DNA of 64,000 bases from Catonia carolina (GCA_035578175.1 JAQMRL010000005.1:57827722-57891721), one strand, 5' to 3'. Positions 44,810-57,062 are shown, counted from the first letter of the stretch. Notes: generated by a model from the sequence alone, not told the origin. Numbers and translations are program-made.

Positions 44810-45159
44810 TTTACACTCAATCTGTTAGTTCCAGGGCTACAAAAAATAGTTCTGTTTCTTATCACAAGGTTAGCCAATTAAATGACTGAATCATTTAAGA
44901 ATAGAAGAGGTAAAGGTGTAAAAGAGAATAATTATCTTCTCAGAAAGTAATGAATTTCATTATACAGCTAGACCCTGTGATGAATGAAGTGAAGGTGTCA
45001 TTTGCAGGTCGGAAAGTAGAAGCTTTTTAGAGGGCTTGGCATGCTAATAAGCATACTTTTTTCACTCATCTAGGTAAACCACCTAACTCCTCGTTTTACG
45101 TAGTAAAGCCTCAAGAGGTTCAAATCTGCCTTTCGGCTGGTGACCGACACCCCAACAAC
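44810..45159 (+). mobile_element. Family A retroposon
   Basis: From TTTACACTCAATCTGTTAG to CTTTCGGCTGGTGACC; the extreme 5' end is missing. Followed by a spacer with GGAAAGAAAATATTAGTTTC. Confidence 0.85.
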
Positions 45160-45190
45160 ATATTAAAAATAGGAAAGAAAATATTAGTTT

Positions 45191-45570
45191 CAGGCAGATG
45201 GAGTGTAAAATTATTTGGACACAATCTGCTAGTTCAAGGCTTACAAAAAATAGTTCGGTTTCTTATCACATGATGAGCCAATCATATGACTGAATCGTTT
45301 AACAACAGAAGAGGTAGAGGTGTAAAAGACACAAACCAGAGTTATCTTTTCTGAAAAGAGCAAATTTTATTATACAGCAGACTTTGCGGTGAATGAAATA
45401 AAGGTGTCATTTACAGGTTGGAAAGTAGATGCTTTTCAGAGGGCCTGGCATGCTGATAAGCATACTTTTCCACTCATTGAGGAAAGCAATGGTAAACCAC
45501 TTCTCTCCTCGTTTTACTTAATAAAGAAGTACTAGAAGTTCAAACCTGCCTTTCGGCTGATGACGGAAAC
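45191..45570 (+). mobile_element. Family A retroposon inserted in repeat B
   Basis: Complete copy. GGAAAGAAAATATTAGTTTC occurs on both sides (ending 45190 and about 45617), with further match to its left (TAAAATAAGG). The right flank continues into repeat B. Confidence 0.88.
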
Positions 45571-45580
45571 AAAAACAACA

Positions 45581-45751
45581 ACATATGTAAAATAAGGAAA
45601 GAAAATATTAGTTTCGTATCAATTTTCGAAATTGAGTTTTCACAGCAAGTATGCGTTTTCAGGTCTCTTTTATAGAAAAACCAAAAACGTTTTTACCAAT
45701 TGATCTGTGTGTTGTTGAACAAAATATCTCAAAAATGGAATATTGTAGAAA
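45581..45751 (+). repeat. Repeat B fragment
   Basis: Continues from the insertion: TCAATTTTCGAAATTGAG, ACGTTTTTACCAATTGATC, AACAAAATATCTCAA. The (GT)n is reduced to GTGTGTTG. Confidence 0.65.
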
Positions 45752-46250
45752 GTCTAAACAATTTCTAAATATGACGCTAAAGGTTCCAAAACTTGAATTA
45801 CTTGCTGGAGCTTGCAGTCATCACTACAGTTGAACCATTGGCCAAGAAGATCCTTTGGGAGAGGCGTTTTAAACGTCTGTGCTGAGTACCCGGTATCACC
45901 CTAGTGTGTTAGTTTTGTATGACAGGGTTGTCATGCAATTTTAATTTGTCGTGCATCAGCTTGTGTAGTTGTATCGCAATGTCATTTACGTATGGGATTT
46001 TGTACAACATTAAGTTTGTGACGTAAAAGGGGCATTGCGTTATTGATCGTAAAATCTTGTTTTGTATACGTTTCGTGAGTGAAGGTTTAGCAGATCCCCA
46101 AAGATCCCCAATTCCATTGCCCAGATTGACCTTATGATTGTTTTGTAGATTGTTAATTTATGTGAGATGTTTCGTTCAGAAAGTCTATAGAGTAAGTGCT
46201 TCAGTTGACAGAAGCGTGTTTTGAGTTTGTGCCTTTTGTTTGTAACATGT
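45752..46250 (-). pseudogene. Second Jockey-like LINE (J2) 3' remnant
   Basis: The minus strand encodes KTRFCQLKHLLYRLSERNIS, HKLTIYKTIIRSIW, AMELG, then in another frame TKRIQNKILRSITQCPFYV, TNLMLYK, PYVND, QLHKLMHDKL. This resembles the segment after the RT core of Jockey-clade proteins (compare YGIELWG ... PWYVPNEVLHHDLGIP in the intact LINE at 59230). The 3' UTR matches the second copy at 56493. Multiple frameshifts. Confidence 0.75.
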
Positions 46251-46930
46251 TAAAACGTTATCTTGGTTCAAAATTTCGCATGTTGCACAACAATATGAAC
46301 TAATCGATGATGTAATCGGAACTAATTTGAACCAGAACATGTCCAAATTTTCCAAAAAATGTAGGAGAGCCTAGTAACTAAAAAAGTTCAACAATAGCTA
46401 AATTTATATAGAGTTTATTAGCTGAAAATGAAGATCTTCAGTTTATAGACAAAGAAATATTTTCTGTATTCATGCCGGACCCTTGTGAAGGTCCAAACTA
46501 AGGAAATATGTAACACGGAGCAGCCTACTTTACCATAAAAAGAAAATAATAATGGAGATAACACTGCAGTACTTAGATCAATACAACAACAGCATGCACG
46601 CACAGAGGCGGTGGCAAAATATTGCGTCATCATCACAGTTTTCGGTATTAACGAACTATTAATAGCAAACTATTAGTGCGGTTATGTTCAATTTCTTGTA
46701 ATTGCTAATGAACCAGAAAAAATAATTTACCAGTAAGCGATTTATATTGTATGTACATCTTATATTAAAAACTTGGTTTAGTACATTTTATAATGTCAAC
46801 TACTCTGTTTATTACTTCTTTAATTTATTTTTTATGTTAAGAAGCTTATTACAAATATGTTTAAAAACACGATGTTTACAAAGAAAAGCTTGTAAAAAAC
46901 TGTAAAAATTAGTTTGGATTAACGGAGTCG
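46251..46930. other. AT-rich stretch, nothing recognised
   Basis: No gene or repeat recognised. Confidence 0.35.
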
Positions 46931-46934
46931 TTGT

Positions 46935-47115
46935 GTTTTCTAATGGTGTGTGGAAAGAGAGTTAGAGGTTGTCCACAAACAAGATGTAAAGATGACTTGA
47001 AACTGAAGGCAGAATTTAACTGGGCAAGAGGGTACATAACAGGAAATTGTGGAGGCCAACAGAAGAGGTCTATATATACTGAATGAGAGCCTGATGAAGA
47101 AGAATAATAAGAAGA
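46935..47115 (+). pseudogene. LINE protein C-terminus, another lineage
   Basis: The frame reads RVRGCPQTRCKDDLKLKAEF, NWARGYITGNCGGQQKRSIY, TE, stop, then (GAA)-rich sequence. This matches the RGRP.TRW.DDL ... W.R.AQ.R..W end of many insect LINE proteins. Only the last ~50 codons are present. Confidence 0.65.
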
Positions 47116-47759
47116 TGGGCGAGTATGAGAAGAACGTGAAGAAAATTTTAAAAATAGAGCCACAAAAAACTAAAAAAAGACGATTTGTAAGCGGTCAGAC
47201 TATAAAACTTTTTATAAACGCACACGAATATAAACGTTTGGTTATGTATGTAAAGACCACTCCTAAGAGGTACTGAACGTGCTGTACATTATATTACCCT
47301 TATATTCTTTGAAGAAGTTAACTTGTAAAAAATGCGGCAATATAAACGTACCAGTTAAAAAAGCGCATAGTACTCTTAAGATTCATGGCGACCTTGCCAA
47401 GGCTATTTCTACGCTATTATTATTATTATGGCTGTGAAAACATTCTCAAAGTAAACTTGGCAGGTTGTTGAACTTATCTAACCACTTAAACATGTTCCAA
47501 CACTAACTTCCGTCCGTCCGTCTTTATGTCTTCACATAAAATCTTTAAATGTACCTTCAGTTTTTCTTTTTATCAGAAATACAAAACCACGCTTTACATA
47601 CTAATATTACTAGGTAGTTTTTTTAAAATAATTTTGTTAACAATTTTATGTTTTAATAATTGTATTATTAATGATTTATCGGCTAGAACAACTTTTTAAA
47701 TTTATGAATTTTAAATATTAACATTCAATTAAATGTGGTAAAACATTTACATTTTTATT
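47116..47759. other. AT-rich stretch, unknown Cys-x2-Cys peptide
   Basis: A short frame near 47310 contains LTCKKCGNINVPVKKAHSTL, which I do not recognise. Otherwise nothing. Confidence 0.3.
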
Positions 47760-47848
47760 TTTTTAAGAAATCTAGTGGTATTTTTTTTGTTGATTTTAAT
47801 AAAGCTTATGATTCAGTAAACCGAGATAGACTACTGAATATTGTAATG
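47760..47848 (+). pseudogene. Reverse transcriptase catalytic-motif fragment
   Basis: Encodes IFFVDFNKAYDSVNRDRLLN, the first Asp-containing RT motif (F.D...A(F/Y)D.V) of a non-LTR polymerase. Homology ends on both sides within ~30 codons. Confidence 0.65.
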
Positions 47849-49534
47849 TTTGTTCCGGGTTCTTTTGGGACTGGTTATTATTAAATGATAATTTTTTTTA
47901 AAACTATCAACAAGTATTTATTAACATCTAATTAACTACAATAGCTTAGAGTAAACTTACTAAAGTGAGTTTTAAATATTAGTAATGAAGACTTAAATTG
48001 AACTTAATTAAAACGAAAATATGGCCATTTACAATAAAATAATTAATCAAGTCATACTTGATTAAACAAACCAAACAATTATACTCTACTACTGTGACAC
48101 AAAGGTTTAAAGTGACAAACAATCGCACTACGTTAAAAATTTTTTTTTAATTTTCCGACCAATATACTCGTATTGCAACTACTGCTAATGCAGACAATGA
48201 GAAGGGTGATAGGTAAAAATAAGTGAAGAAAAAATGGAAGAAATAAAACTGGTTTTAACAACTAACACTCTATAATCGCTCTGGTTTCATATCCGATTTA
48301 CTACTGAATTACTAGACAAAGAGCCGGCTGTTTTATTTACCCTACTTCACAATTTATAGAAAATTAAAAAAAAACAACAGAAAAAAATAAAATAACAATG
48401 ACTATTCTAGATAAATAAATACACAATAAAGTTATAACCTACTCTACCATATTCTAGGAAGAGAACAAACAAAAGCGCCGCACGAGAAAGCTATGAATCA
48501 CTCTGATACAATTCATACTTTTGTGTGAATTACACCATTAACAAAAAACTCATTATCCGTTCAGATTTGTCAGTATTCAAAGTACAAGAGTAAGTGTTTA
48601 ATAAGTGGTCACTCCGAATTACGCTCATGAATGATAAACTAAAATAGTAGGTTTTTAGTTGAAGAGTAAAGAATACTCCACGGAGCAAGAATTTTAAAAA
48701 GATAAATTGTTAGTAATTTACAGAATTTATGGACTTTTTTAAATGGTATCACAGTTCGTACAGCCATACCTTATAAAAACCTTATATTCGAATATATAAA
48801 CAAAAACACCCGTATCATTGTTCCAAATTACTTCAGAAAAACGACTTTATAATGTAGCAATTTTTCACCTAGTATATATTTTGTCACACACAATCGCAAT
48901 ACCCCCTGATATCTACACACAAAACAGGCAACATTTTTTTTTGTAACAAATTTATTGTTTGGATCACCTAACACATCAAACCACAAAATCTGTACACATT
49001 ACAACATTAAATTAAAACCACAATATCCGGAATTTAATTCAATTACTAAAGCTATCATGAATTTTACAAAATAATAATAATAATAATAAAGATTTATCAA
49101 AACAACTAAAAAAATTATAAGAAATACATCTACCAACATAACCACAATTATTTTAACACTTTCTCTTTACATACATAACATACTTAAATACATAGTACAT
49201 AATAACATACGTTGGTACGCCTGATTTTTTTTTGTTTATTATGTTAAATTTTTAAATAATATAACTAAAATGTAGGTCTACATAATATAAGTTTGCATAA
49301 ATGAATACGATGTATATTTATTTTCAGATGTATATTTATACAAGTTCCGATTATAACGTGGTTTACCGTTAACGTGGTTATAACACGTTAACCGGTGACT
49401 AAACCATGACCATAGGTGCAATCTATGAGATACCACGAAGCGCAAAACCGCTGCGGACAAAATACATTAGGCATAGTAATGAAAACACGTGAACCGTTCT
49501 AGGACCGAGAAAAGTAGGCATATAAAAAATATGT
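47849..49534. other. AT-rich stretch with possible family D remnant
   Basis: 48138-48245 has TACTGCTAATGCAGACAATG, a diverged family D body on the minus strand. The LTR-like motif at 47863-47880 (GGGTTCTTTTGGGACTGG) resembles those at 15681 and 24621. No gene. Confidence 0.4.
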
Positions 49535-49930
49535 GAACACTTACACGACTTTTGCTTGCCAATGTGTATAATTAAAAACATAATCTAATTTTAATAATGT
49601 GTAAATGACGCTAAATGAATTTTAACTTCTCTTGAACTTCTATATTGTATCAGCGAATTAGTAGGCCTACTAAAAATCACTAATTGACGCCAAACTTAGG
49701 GCCGTAGGAAAAAAACGCTCTAAATAAAAATTGTAGGTCTTTCAATTTACTAAAGAGTAACATTTTTAAATATACTATTCCTCTAAAATACATATTAAAG
49801 CCGAAATTTAAGATATAAATTTTTTCCCAATTTCAATGAGCTAATGTAGGTAATAACTAATTGACGCTAAACTAAGCACTGTAGAAAATATATTTGAAAA
49901 AAATTGTAGGACGTTTTTATTGCCGTCAGA
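49535..49930 (-). repeat. Repeat B tail with tandem modules
   Basis: Shows GTGAACACTTACACGAC (terminal hairpin), then module motifs GACGCTAAATGA (about 49606), GACGCCAAACTTAGG (49685) and GACGCTAAACTAAGCACTG (49863). Confidence 0.6.
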
Positions 49931-50139
49931 TCTGATTATAAATATTTCTCCTGTGATATTTATAAACTGCTAAGGCCACAATTTTAAAACAAAAAACGTG
50001 TTTTACCACGAGATTACAGTTCTAATTCCAGCAGTCATACCACTAACGCCATCTTTTACCGCACAAGAAATTTAGTAAATGTGATTTAAAAAAAAACAGT
50101 TTAATAATTTAACTATTTAACTAGTTTGTTTAACAAGTA

Positions 50140-50400
50140 GGATCAATTTTCAAGAAAATTTCAAAAAAGTAAAAAATTGAACGAATCAACTACTATTTAC
50201 TGTTGTTGGTGTCGTGTTCCTTAATAGTACTAAGCTCAAACTTAACCAAATAAGTTAAAAAAAAAAACGAATAGTTTTGTTGGGATTTGCTGGTGTGTGG
50301 TGTAATAAGTTTGAAGTTTCAATTTCGTACAATTCTCCAAAAATTTCCGTTCATATTACACACGGTTTTTATAAACCGTTTTAATAAAAAAACTGTTTTT
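50140..50400 (-). repeat. Repeat B central fragment, diverged
   Basis: AAAAATTGAACGAATCAAC and TTCAATTTCGTACAATTCTCC recall the B centre; the (GT)n is replaced by TTACACACGG. Confidence 0.45.
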
Positions 50401-50959
50401 AGTAAAACAATTCGTGTAAAAGTGCATAAATTTCCAAATGCTAGTATTACGTACAACAGAAACCGCGTTAGAGAAAGCCACGATGGAGTAGGTTCTACTA
50501 TGCTTAAATAAACAATTTCAACAAATTATCAAATAACATGTATGAGAGAAAAAAGTTGTTATTCGTTGTTTTTTGTAGAAAAATAACTTTTTAAAAAAGT
50601 AACTATCATCATCATAATAACAATTTAAATAATGATCATATTTCATATTTAAATTTAAATTTGAATTTCAAATATACTTAAAAATAGAATTCAATACTTT
50701 TTATGTATGTTATAAATTAAACATGTGTAAGTTAATATACCTACTGGTCATGTTTATCCTTCTATTTTTAAACATTTCTTGTTTTGTTTTTGTAAAAAAT
50801 TGACCTACTTAAGCCTAGTTTTGTTTTGTTCTTACCGACTACGCTTTTTTAAGAACTTAGTTTTTTCTACATAAAAAGTATCTTTTAAAGATTAAAGCAA
50901 ATTGTGGGAAATGATTGTGCAGCTTCCTATAAGTATCAAAGAGGGTAAAAGAAAGTGAA
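50401..50959. other. AT-rich stretch, nothing recognised
   Basis: No gene. Confidence 0.35.
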
Positions 50960-51690
50960 ACTCTATAAAATTTAAGCTACAAATCAGCTGAATAGTCACA
51001 ATAATGGATTTATCAAGTTATTCCCCTGTTGTGTTCAGATGGGCATGCAGAGTAATTCAATGGAGATCTCGTGAAACCAGCAGAGCTGTTAGGAAACGTA
51101 GATGATATGGGCTGGCGTTATCTAAGAGATAGCTGAGGCGGGGTGGAAAAGCTCATTTTGAGCAATTTACTGGGTACTCAGCCGAGCGAAAAGCTGCTCT
51201 GGGCATTCCGCAAGGGTTGAGTTTGGAGACTTACTAACCGTCACTATGATCTGTAAGCCTAGTATTCTTGGGGTGATTTCTGGCCGCTTGTCACCATGAA
51301 AATTTCGGGTTCTATTTACCACCGGGGGCGGGATTCGAGAACCACTCAAAGTTCTTATGATCTCGTCCCCCACTTTTTCTTCTTTTCTTCCTTTTCAGTC
51401 TTCTTCACTTATGGTCCCAACCTAATTCCTATCTGAGCGGGCTCATTCTTTAAACATGCCTATTTGGCATTCGAGGAAGTCTTTCCGTGGCAGACTGCTG
51501 AAGTATTGATGACGTAATAGCTATGCTTTAGCAAATCCTTTTCCTCATCGCTGTTTTCCTGGAGTTCTATAGCAAAACAATTCCCAACCTTTTTTCTCCC
51601 CCATACCCCATGACTAGGTGTTTTATTTATGAGTACCCTTCTCTCAACCCCTATACTTGTCTGGGAACGTTTGAGTCATAAAAAACTGAG
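50960..51690. other. GC-richer unidentified block
   Basis: Noticeably less AT-rich than its flanks, with GATTCGAGAACC, TGACGTAATAGC and long pyrimidine runs. The minus strand has a 68-codon frame (51167-51373, GSRIPPPVVNRTRNFHGDK...). I recognise no domain. It may be a retroelement LTR or UTR. Confidence 0.35.
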
Positions 51691-53509
51691 CGTGAAAAAA
51701 TTACTCCGGTTAATGTCAAACAATTTTGTTCGCCGTTTTGAATTACCAAATTGGATATAACTTTCTTATTTTAAATGGGATAGGAGGCTAAAACAAGGAT
51801 AGTTATAAATAAATAAATGATTTCATTTTGACATTGTAAGTGAAATTTAACGTTGAAGATTGCAATGGATATCTTTTTCCGTGATTGAGATATTTTCATT
51901 AAACTGTCCAGATCCGGGTAAAACGTCTACCCCCTACTTCGATTCCACATCAAATTTTAGTTAATAAGGAGTGTATCTTAACAACTGATAATTAAAAATA
52001 AGAGAATTTTTAATATATCTACTCACATATTAATAGAAAATTGTTGTCATGAAGAAATGCATAAAAAATTGATACATCTGATTAAGTGTATTACTAAACT
52101 TGATTAAGTTTAGATTAGATTAACTTAACTAATTAACTTAATTAGATTAACTTGATTTAACTTTAATAGTCATTAAATAAATTTTGAATGAGTTTTCTAT
52201 TTATGAAAATAACATTACCAAATGTTTCTGGACTCACAACAAAAATACAAGTTTTAAATTATATTTCAATTAATAAATAAATAAATAAATTATTGTACAT
52301 ATATGAACATATTTCAACTGAAACAGTTTTTAATGGAGTAATAAAATTTTAGGAAAATAGACAATGCAGTAACACACATTTCTTCATGTCTTGAGGTACG
52401 AAACAGTTGAAGTTTTCCCTCTTATTTATTTAATTAATTTTATTTTTTCTTTTGCTACCGTTTGTCATTACCGATTTTTTCGCGTCCTCCGGGGATGCAC
52501 GTACTAGAGGTTGAAAACCGCTGGTCAAGTAGATGGGGGAACGCGTACCGCATGTAAATATATTTACGGGAAAAAATCACCCATTAATCTTCTATAAAAA
52601 TTATGACCTAGACGGTAATGCAAGAATAATATTGACTTTTATTAGTTTAGAATTTCAGTATGTTGTAGATTGAACCATGACGCATAAGCGATGTTAAAAA
52701 TATTTTCCCTATCACGTGAACTCTTCCATAAATATTCTAATTTGACCTAGAGTATCATCACACCATGCCATACTGACCTCTCAATTGAAACACATTGACA
52801 TGAAAAAAAAATTCAAATGAATAATTTTCTAGGTTACATTCACAAACCATATCAATGATGAATTTTGTTAATTTTTATTTATTATTAAGTAGCGTAATTT
52901 AATGTAGTATGATATTAAAAATATTCTAATTTATTTATTTTAATGGTTTTTTTTCAGGTGAGTTAAATGTTTTCCGGTGTTCTTATAATATGAAATAATT
53001 GTGTAACGTTGATCTGTCCGTTGTGGTATCCGCTTTTTGGTATGTTCTAAAATAATTACTGATTCACCTAATTTACATAATTTATGCATTACAATAATTA
53101 TGTAGATAATAATTTTTAACTAATTGTATTATGTTTTTATGTTAAAATGTTTTACTTTTTTTAGTAATTTATATTATTTTGAAAATTACTTTTTTACTTT
53201 CTCAAAGTGGCGCTATCCATAGGCTAGTACACATGGAGAAAGTTTTAGGATAGTGTTCAAGATTATCATACCCTCATTACAGATGATATTTACTAAATAA
53301 AAAAGTAAAGCTTACAAATTATTACTCCTCTCCACAAACAATACCGTTTGGGTTGGCATTTTTTTTAGTTTTCGTTTATTTTTTTATTTGTTACCAGGAA
53401 CGCGTACGGTTGACAACCACCAAATTATATCGCTACTTTCAGTTTTTTGTGACTTTAAGTAGACGAACGAGTTTACGGTTGATAAATAAATTTCTTCTCA
53501 TAACATACA
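51691..53509. other. AT-rich stretch, nothing recognised
   Basis: Includes short tandem TTAACTTAATTAGA-type repeats near 52100-52160. No gene. Confidence 0.35.
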
Positions 53510-53886
53510 GGGGGAGTGTCAAATTTTACACTCAATCTGTTCGTTCGTGGCCTAAAATAAATAGTTATGTTTCTTATCACATGCTCAGCCAATTAAATGA
53601 CTGAATCATTTAACAACAGAAGAGGTAGAGGTGTAAAAGACACTAATAAAAGTTATCTCCTGTGAAAGTAATGAATTTCATTATACAGCCAGACCCTGTG
53701 GTGATTGAAGTGAAGGTATCATTTGCAGAGTGGAAAATATGTGCTTTTCAGAGGGCCCGGCATGCTGATAAGCGTACTTTTCCATTCAGTGAGGAAGGCA
53801 TGGTAAACAGCCTCACTCCTTGTTTTACTTAGTAAAACCTCTACAGGTTCAAACCAGCCTTTCGACTGTTGGCCTAAACAACAAAT
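53510..53886 (+). mobile_element. Family A retroposon, full-length
   Basis: GGGGGAGTGTCAAATTTTAC to CTTTCGACTGTTGGCC and TAAACAACAAA. Followed shortly by LINE-K. Confidence 0.87.
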
Positions 53887-53919
53887 AATCATTTAACTTT
53901 ATAGACCTTTTTCATTTAA

Positions 53920-54563
53920 CTTTTAGACCTTTCAAAAGGAATTATCCTTTTCGTTCAAAGATTGTTTTAGACAATGTAGTATTAGATCAAGTGTCTCGCC
54001 ATAACAATCTTGGCTGCGATGTAAGCTTTGATAGGGGCTTAGATGTTGAAAATAAAATAAATAAATTTCACGCTATTTGTGGTACCATTAACAGGACACT
54101 GGGTATCAGAGCTAAAATAGAGACAGTAGTGAAGTTTTACAAGGAAATGGCAGCCCCAGTCCTACTTTATGGAAGTCAGTCATGGGTTACCACGAAAGAC
54201 CAAAAAAGTAGGATCCAAGCAGCTGAAATGAGGTTTTTAAAAAGGGTGAAGGGCTGCTCGAGGCTGGATCTAATACATTACGAGGAAATTAGATCCGAGT
54301 TGGGGTTTAGCTTGAATGAAAAAGTGGAGGAGTACATGAATCAATTGAGGCAACATTTGGAACGGATGCCAGAGGAGAGAATACCTTTAAAAGTGACAGA
54401 ATATGTTCCAGTTGTAAGAAGGGAGGTAGGAAGACCTCGAAGAAAATGGCAATAATCGAGATATATGGGTTGGAATGTCTCGTGTTTGTGTAGCCGTTCA
54501 GGCTGGTTTGTGAGTTTGGGACAGGCTTATGCCTAATCCTTGATAGTAAGAAGAAGAAGAAGC
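53920..54563 (+). pseudogene. LINE-K reverse transcriptase C-terminus with (GAA)n tail
   Basis: An open frame of 154 codons (53991-54455) encodes NNLGCDVSFDRGLDVENKIN, APVLLYGSQSWVTTKDQK, RIQAAEMRFLKRVKGCSRLD, RQHLERMPEERIPLK and REVGRPRRKW. This is the tail of a LINE ORF2 after the polymerase core (YLG, LLYGSE.W, R...E..FLR). The upstream codons already show homology (about 53940) but in another frame. The 3' end has GCTTATGCCTAATCCTTGAT and GAA repeats, as at 29060-29280. 5'-truncated. This is the most intact of the LINE fragments, so it is probably young. Confidence 0.85.
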
Positions 54564-54587
54564 CTATTGATTGTATGTTATATTAAA

Positions 54588-54976
54588 GATGTTGTTTTGG
54601 TCATCAGCCGAAGGGCTGATTTGAACCTCTAGCTAGAGGCTTTAATAAGTAAAACGAATAGTGTGGTAGTTCACCCATTGCGTTCCTTACTGAGTGAGTG
54701 AAAAGTAAAGGGACCCTCCGAAAAACATCTAATTTGCACCCAGCAAATGACACCTGCTCTTCATTCACCACAGGCTCTGGCTATATAATAAAATTCATTA
54801 CTCTCAGAGCAGATAACTATGATTTGTGGTATTTTTCACCTCTAACTCTTCTGTTCTTAAATACTTCAGTCGTACGATTGACTGACCATGTGATAAGAAA
54901 CAGAACTTTTTACTGTAGTCCTGGAGCTAACAGATCGAGTGCAAATAATTTAACAATCAACCTCCCTATGATAGAC
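54588..54976 (-). mobile_element. Family A retroposon with target-site duplication
   Basis: Complete; hairpin CATCAGCCGAAGGGCTG at the left. A small tandem CTAGCTAGAGG insertion follows. ATATTAAA flanks it at 54580-54587 and 54977-54984. Confidence 0.88.
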
Positions 54977-54984
54977 ATATTAAA

Positions 54985-55789
54985 TATAAGAAAAGTTAAG
55001 AAAAACAAAAATAATAAAATAGTATTGTAAAATTTTCATAAAAATTAAAGCGTATTTCCTATTTTAATTTTGTATTCAATAGTAAACTAAATTTGAAAAT
55101 GACAGATGACATCCTTTTTGAAATAGGCAAAGTGAAGTAAATCAATGGGACAAGGTCACTCAGTATAGACCGACATAAATTATATTAAAAACAAAAATTG
55201 GCCTAATTTATAAATAGCAAAATTATTACATCTATATTAAAAATTTCAAAAATATATGGAACAATGAAAATTTTGATAAATGATTTAAGTATTTTATGAA
55301 ATAGGTATGTAATGAATTCAGTAAGAGAATATTTTCAACTATTTGGATAATTATTGTTGTCTTTCAGTTGATCGCTGTGAAAATTGAGGGTCGTTCTTTG
55401 TTATGAAAATATTTCATAGGTTTGCTAAATTGCATCAAATAAATTTAATTTAATTCGGGAGATGCGGTGTAACAAGTGACACAGTTTGTCTATTAAATTA
55501 TAAAATAGTAATCGATACGAATCGTTATAATTGTAAATATAATATTATAATAGGAAGGTCAAATTTCTGTTTTTTCTGGTGCAGAAAAATCAACCTTTTC
55601 ATAAAAATGTATTTATACTGTTGAACCTGAATAATGTAACCTAATCCTGCGAGACGATACATATTCAGTATGGAAGGAGTAAAAGACAAAAATTTGGCAG
55701 AAAAGTTTAATTGTTAAATCATTCAAATGTTTTTTTGTGTTAACTGAGAAAATGACACTTTCCATATAATTACATCCTACTACCTGTTT
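54985..55789. other. AT-rich stretch, nothing recognised
   Basis: No gene or known repeat. Confidence 0.35.
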
Positions 55790-56492
55790 ATCCGAGGTTG
55801 CAAGAAAAACTCATGTTCACTCTCTCACGATGGGGCAAGTAGTGTTAGACTCAATTGAGGTGTCCTTGTCCAGCCCCAAGGAGGCCGCAACCGCCTACCA
55901 ATTAAAAACCCGCCGCCTGGCCACTTGATCCGACATCAGCAAACAAAAAATAAAAATATAAAAAATTTACACACTGTCAGCGGGGCGTGGAAGGAAACCG
56001 TAGCCTAATTCCCCTCTCGCTGTCACTGACCAACACTCGCTTGTTCACTTTCATTCATATCTTTCATCACCAGCTCAGGAAATTAGTGTGTCTACTTTCT
56101 GACATCGGGACAGGATTGATTTACTAAGGGAGAGGGCGATTCCGCTAATCTCCAGATGTTCTTCTCCCTCCGCAGTCTCCTGATGACCCTCTCCGCAAAC
56201 TGAGCTCCCAACTTCTAGCTCTCCACATTCCGCAGCATCGCTGCCCCTACTCTCTCTGAGATCCAATATGCAACGACTATCTTTTCAGATGTCTCCATTC
56301 TTTCGAGGCCAAAATAGGAACATCTTTCAAAAATATGCGCAATGGACTCCTCCTCTTCACTGTCGCACAGTCGACATTTCGGCACTTCATGAAGTTTGAA
56401 CCTCGTCAAATATTCCCCAACGCAAACGTGCCCTGTTAACAACTGAGTCAGTTCGTGGGTGGTATAACCAAATGTCCTCCTTATCCACACCT
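55790..56492 (-). pseudogene. R1-like LINE ORF2 C-terminus and 3' UTR
   Basis: The minus strand starts at a truncated end with VWIRRTFGYTTHELTQLLTG then HVCVGEYLTRFKLHEVPKCR, LCDSEEEESIAHIFERCSYF. The Cys-x2-Cys...His...Cys knuckle after TH.LTQLLTGHG is typical of R1-clade LINE C-termini. A frameshift follows within about 90 codons (LGAQFAERVIRRLRRE continues in another frame). The GC-richer 3' UTR (GCGGGGCGTGG, CAAGGAGGCCGCAACCGCC) reaches about 55800. It abuts J2 at 56493. Inactive. Confidence 0.72.
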
Positions 56493-57062
56493 TGACTTCG
56501 GAATGGAACTTTGGGTCCTGCTAAACCTTCCCACAAGAAACGTATACAAAACAAGATTCTACGAGCGATTACGCAATGGCCCGTTTACGCCACAAACTTA
56601 ATGTTGCACAAAGACTAACAAAACCCATACGTAAATGACGTCGGGAAACAACTACACAAGCTGATGCACGACAAAATGTGAATTACGTTGACAACCCTCT
56701 CATTCAAAACATGTACACTAGGGTGATACCATGTACTTAGCACAGACGTTTAAAACGCCTCTGGCCAAGGGATCTTATTTCTTATTATTTATTTTTTTTG
56801 TTTAACGTTAGACTTGTTTGCAATTTCTGCTAATGCAGACGGTGAGAAGGATGATAGATAAAAATGAGTGATGAAAACATGCCAGACCTGACCGAGAATC
56901 GAACCCGGAACCCCGGCGTAGAAGCCAGTTGCGCTAACCACTACGCCAACGGGCCGGCCAATTAAGGGATCTCAGCCAATTGTAGGACTATAGTGATAAC
57001 TGCAAGCTCCAGCAAGTAATTTACATTTTAGAACCTTTAGCGTCATATTTAAAAATTGTTAT
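56493..57062 (+). pseudogene. J2 LINE 3' remnant, interrupted by a SINE
   Basis: Encodes GMELW in one frame, then KPSHKKRIQNKILRAITQWP and VYATNLMLHKD in another, and NPYVNDV, LHKLMHDK, as in the copy at 45752-46250. The 3' UTR CTGCAAGCTCCAGCAAG resumes after the family D insertion. Several frameshifts. Confidence 0.78.
56776..56963 (-). mobile_element. tRNA-derived SINE, family D, in J2 3' UTR
   Basis: The minus strand reads CGTTGGCGTAGTGGTTAGCG (A box), GGGTTCGATTCTCGG (B box), CCGTCTGCATTAGCAG, and an A-rich tail. Perfect duplication AAGGGATCT at 56767-56775 and 56964-56972. Confidence 0.93.
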
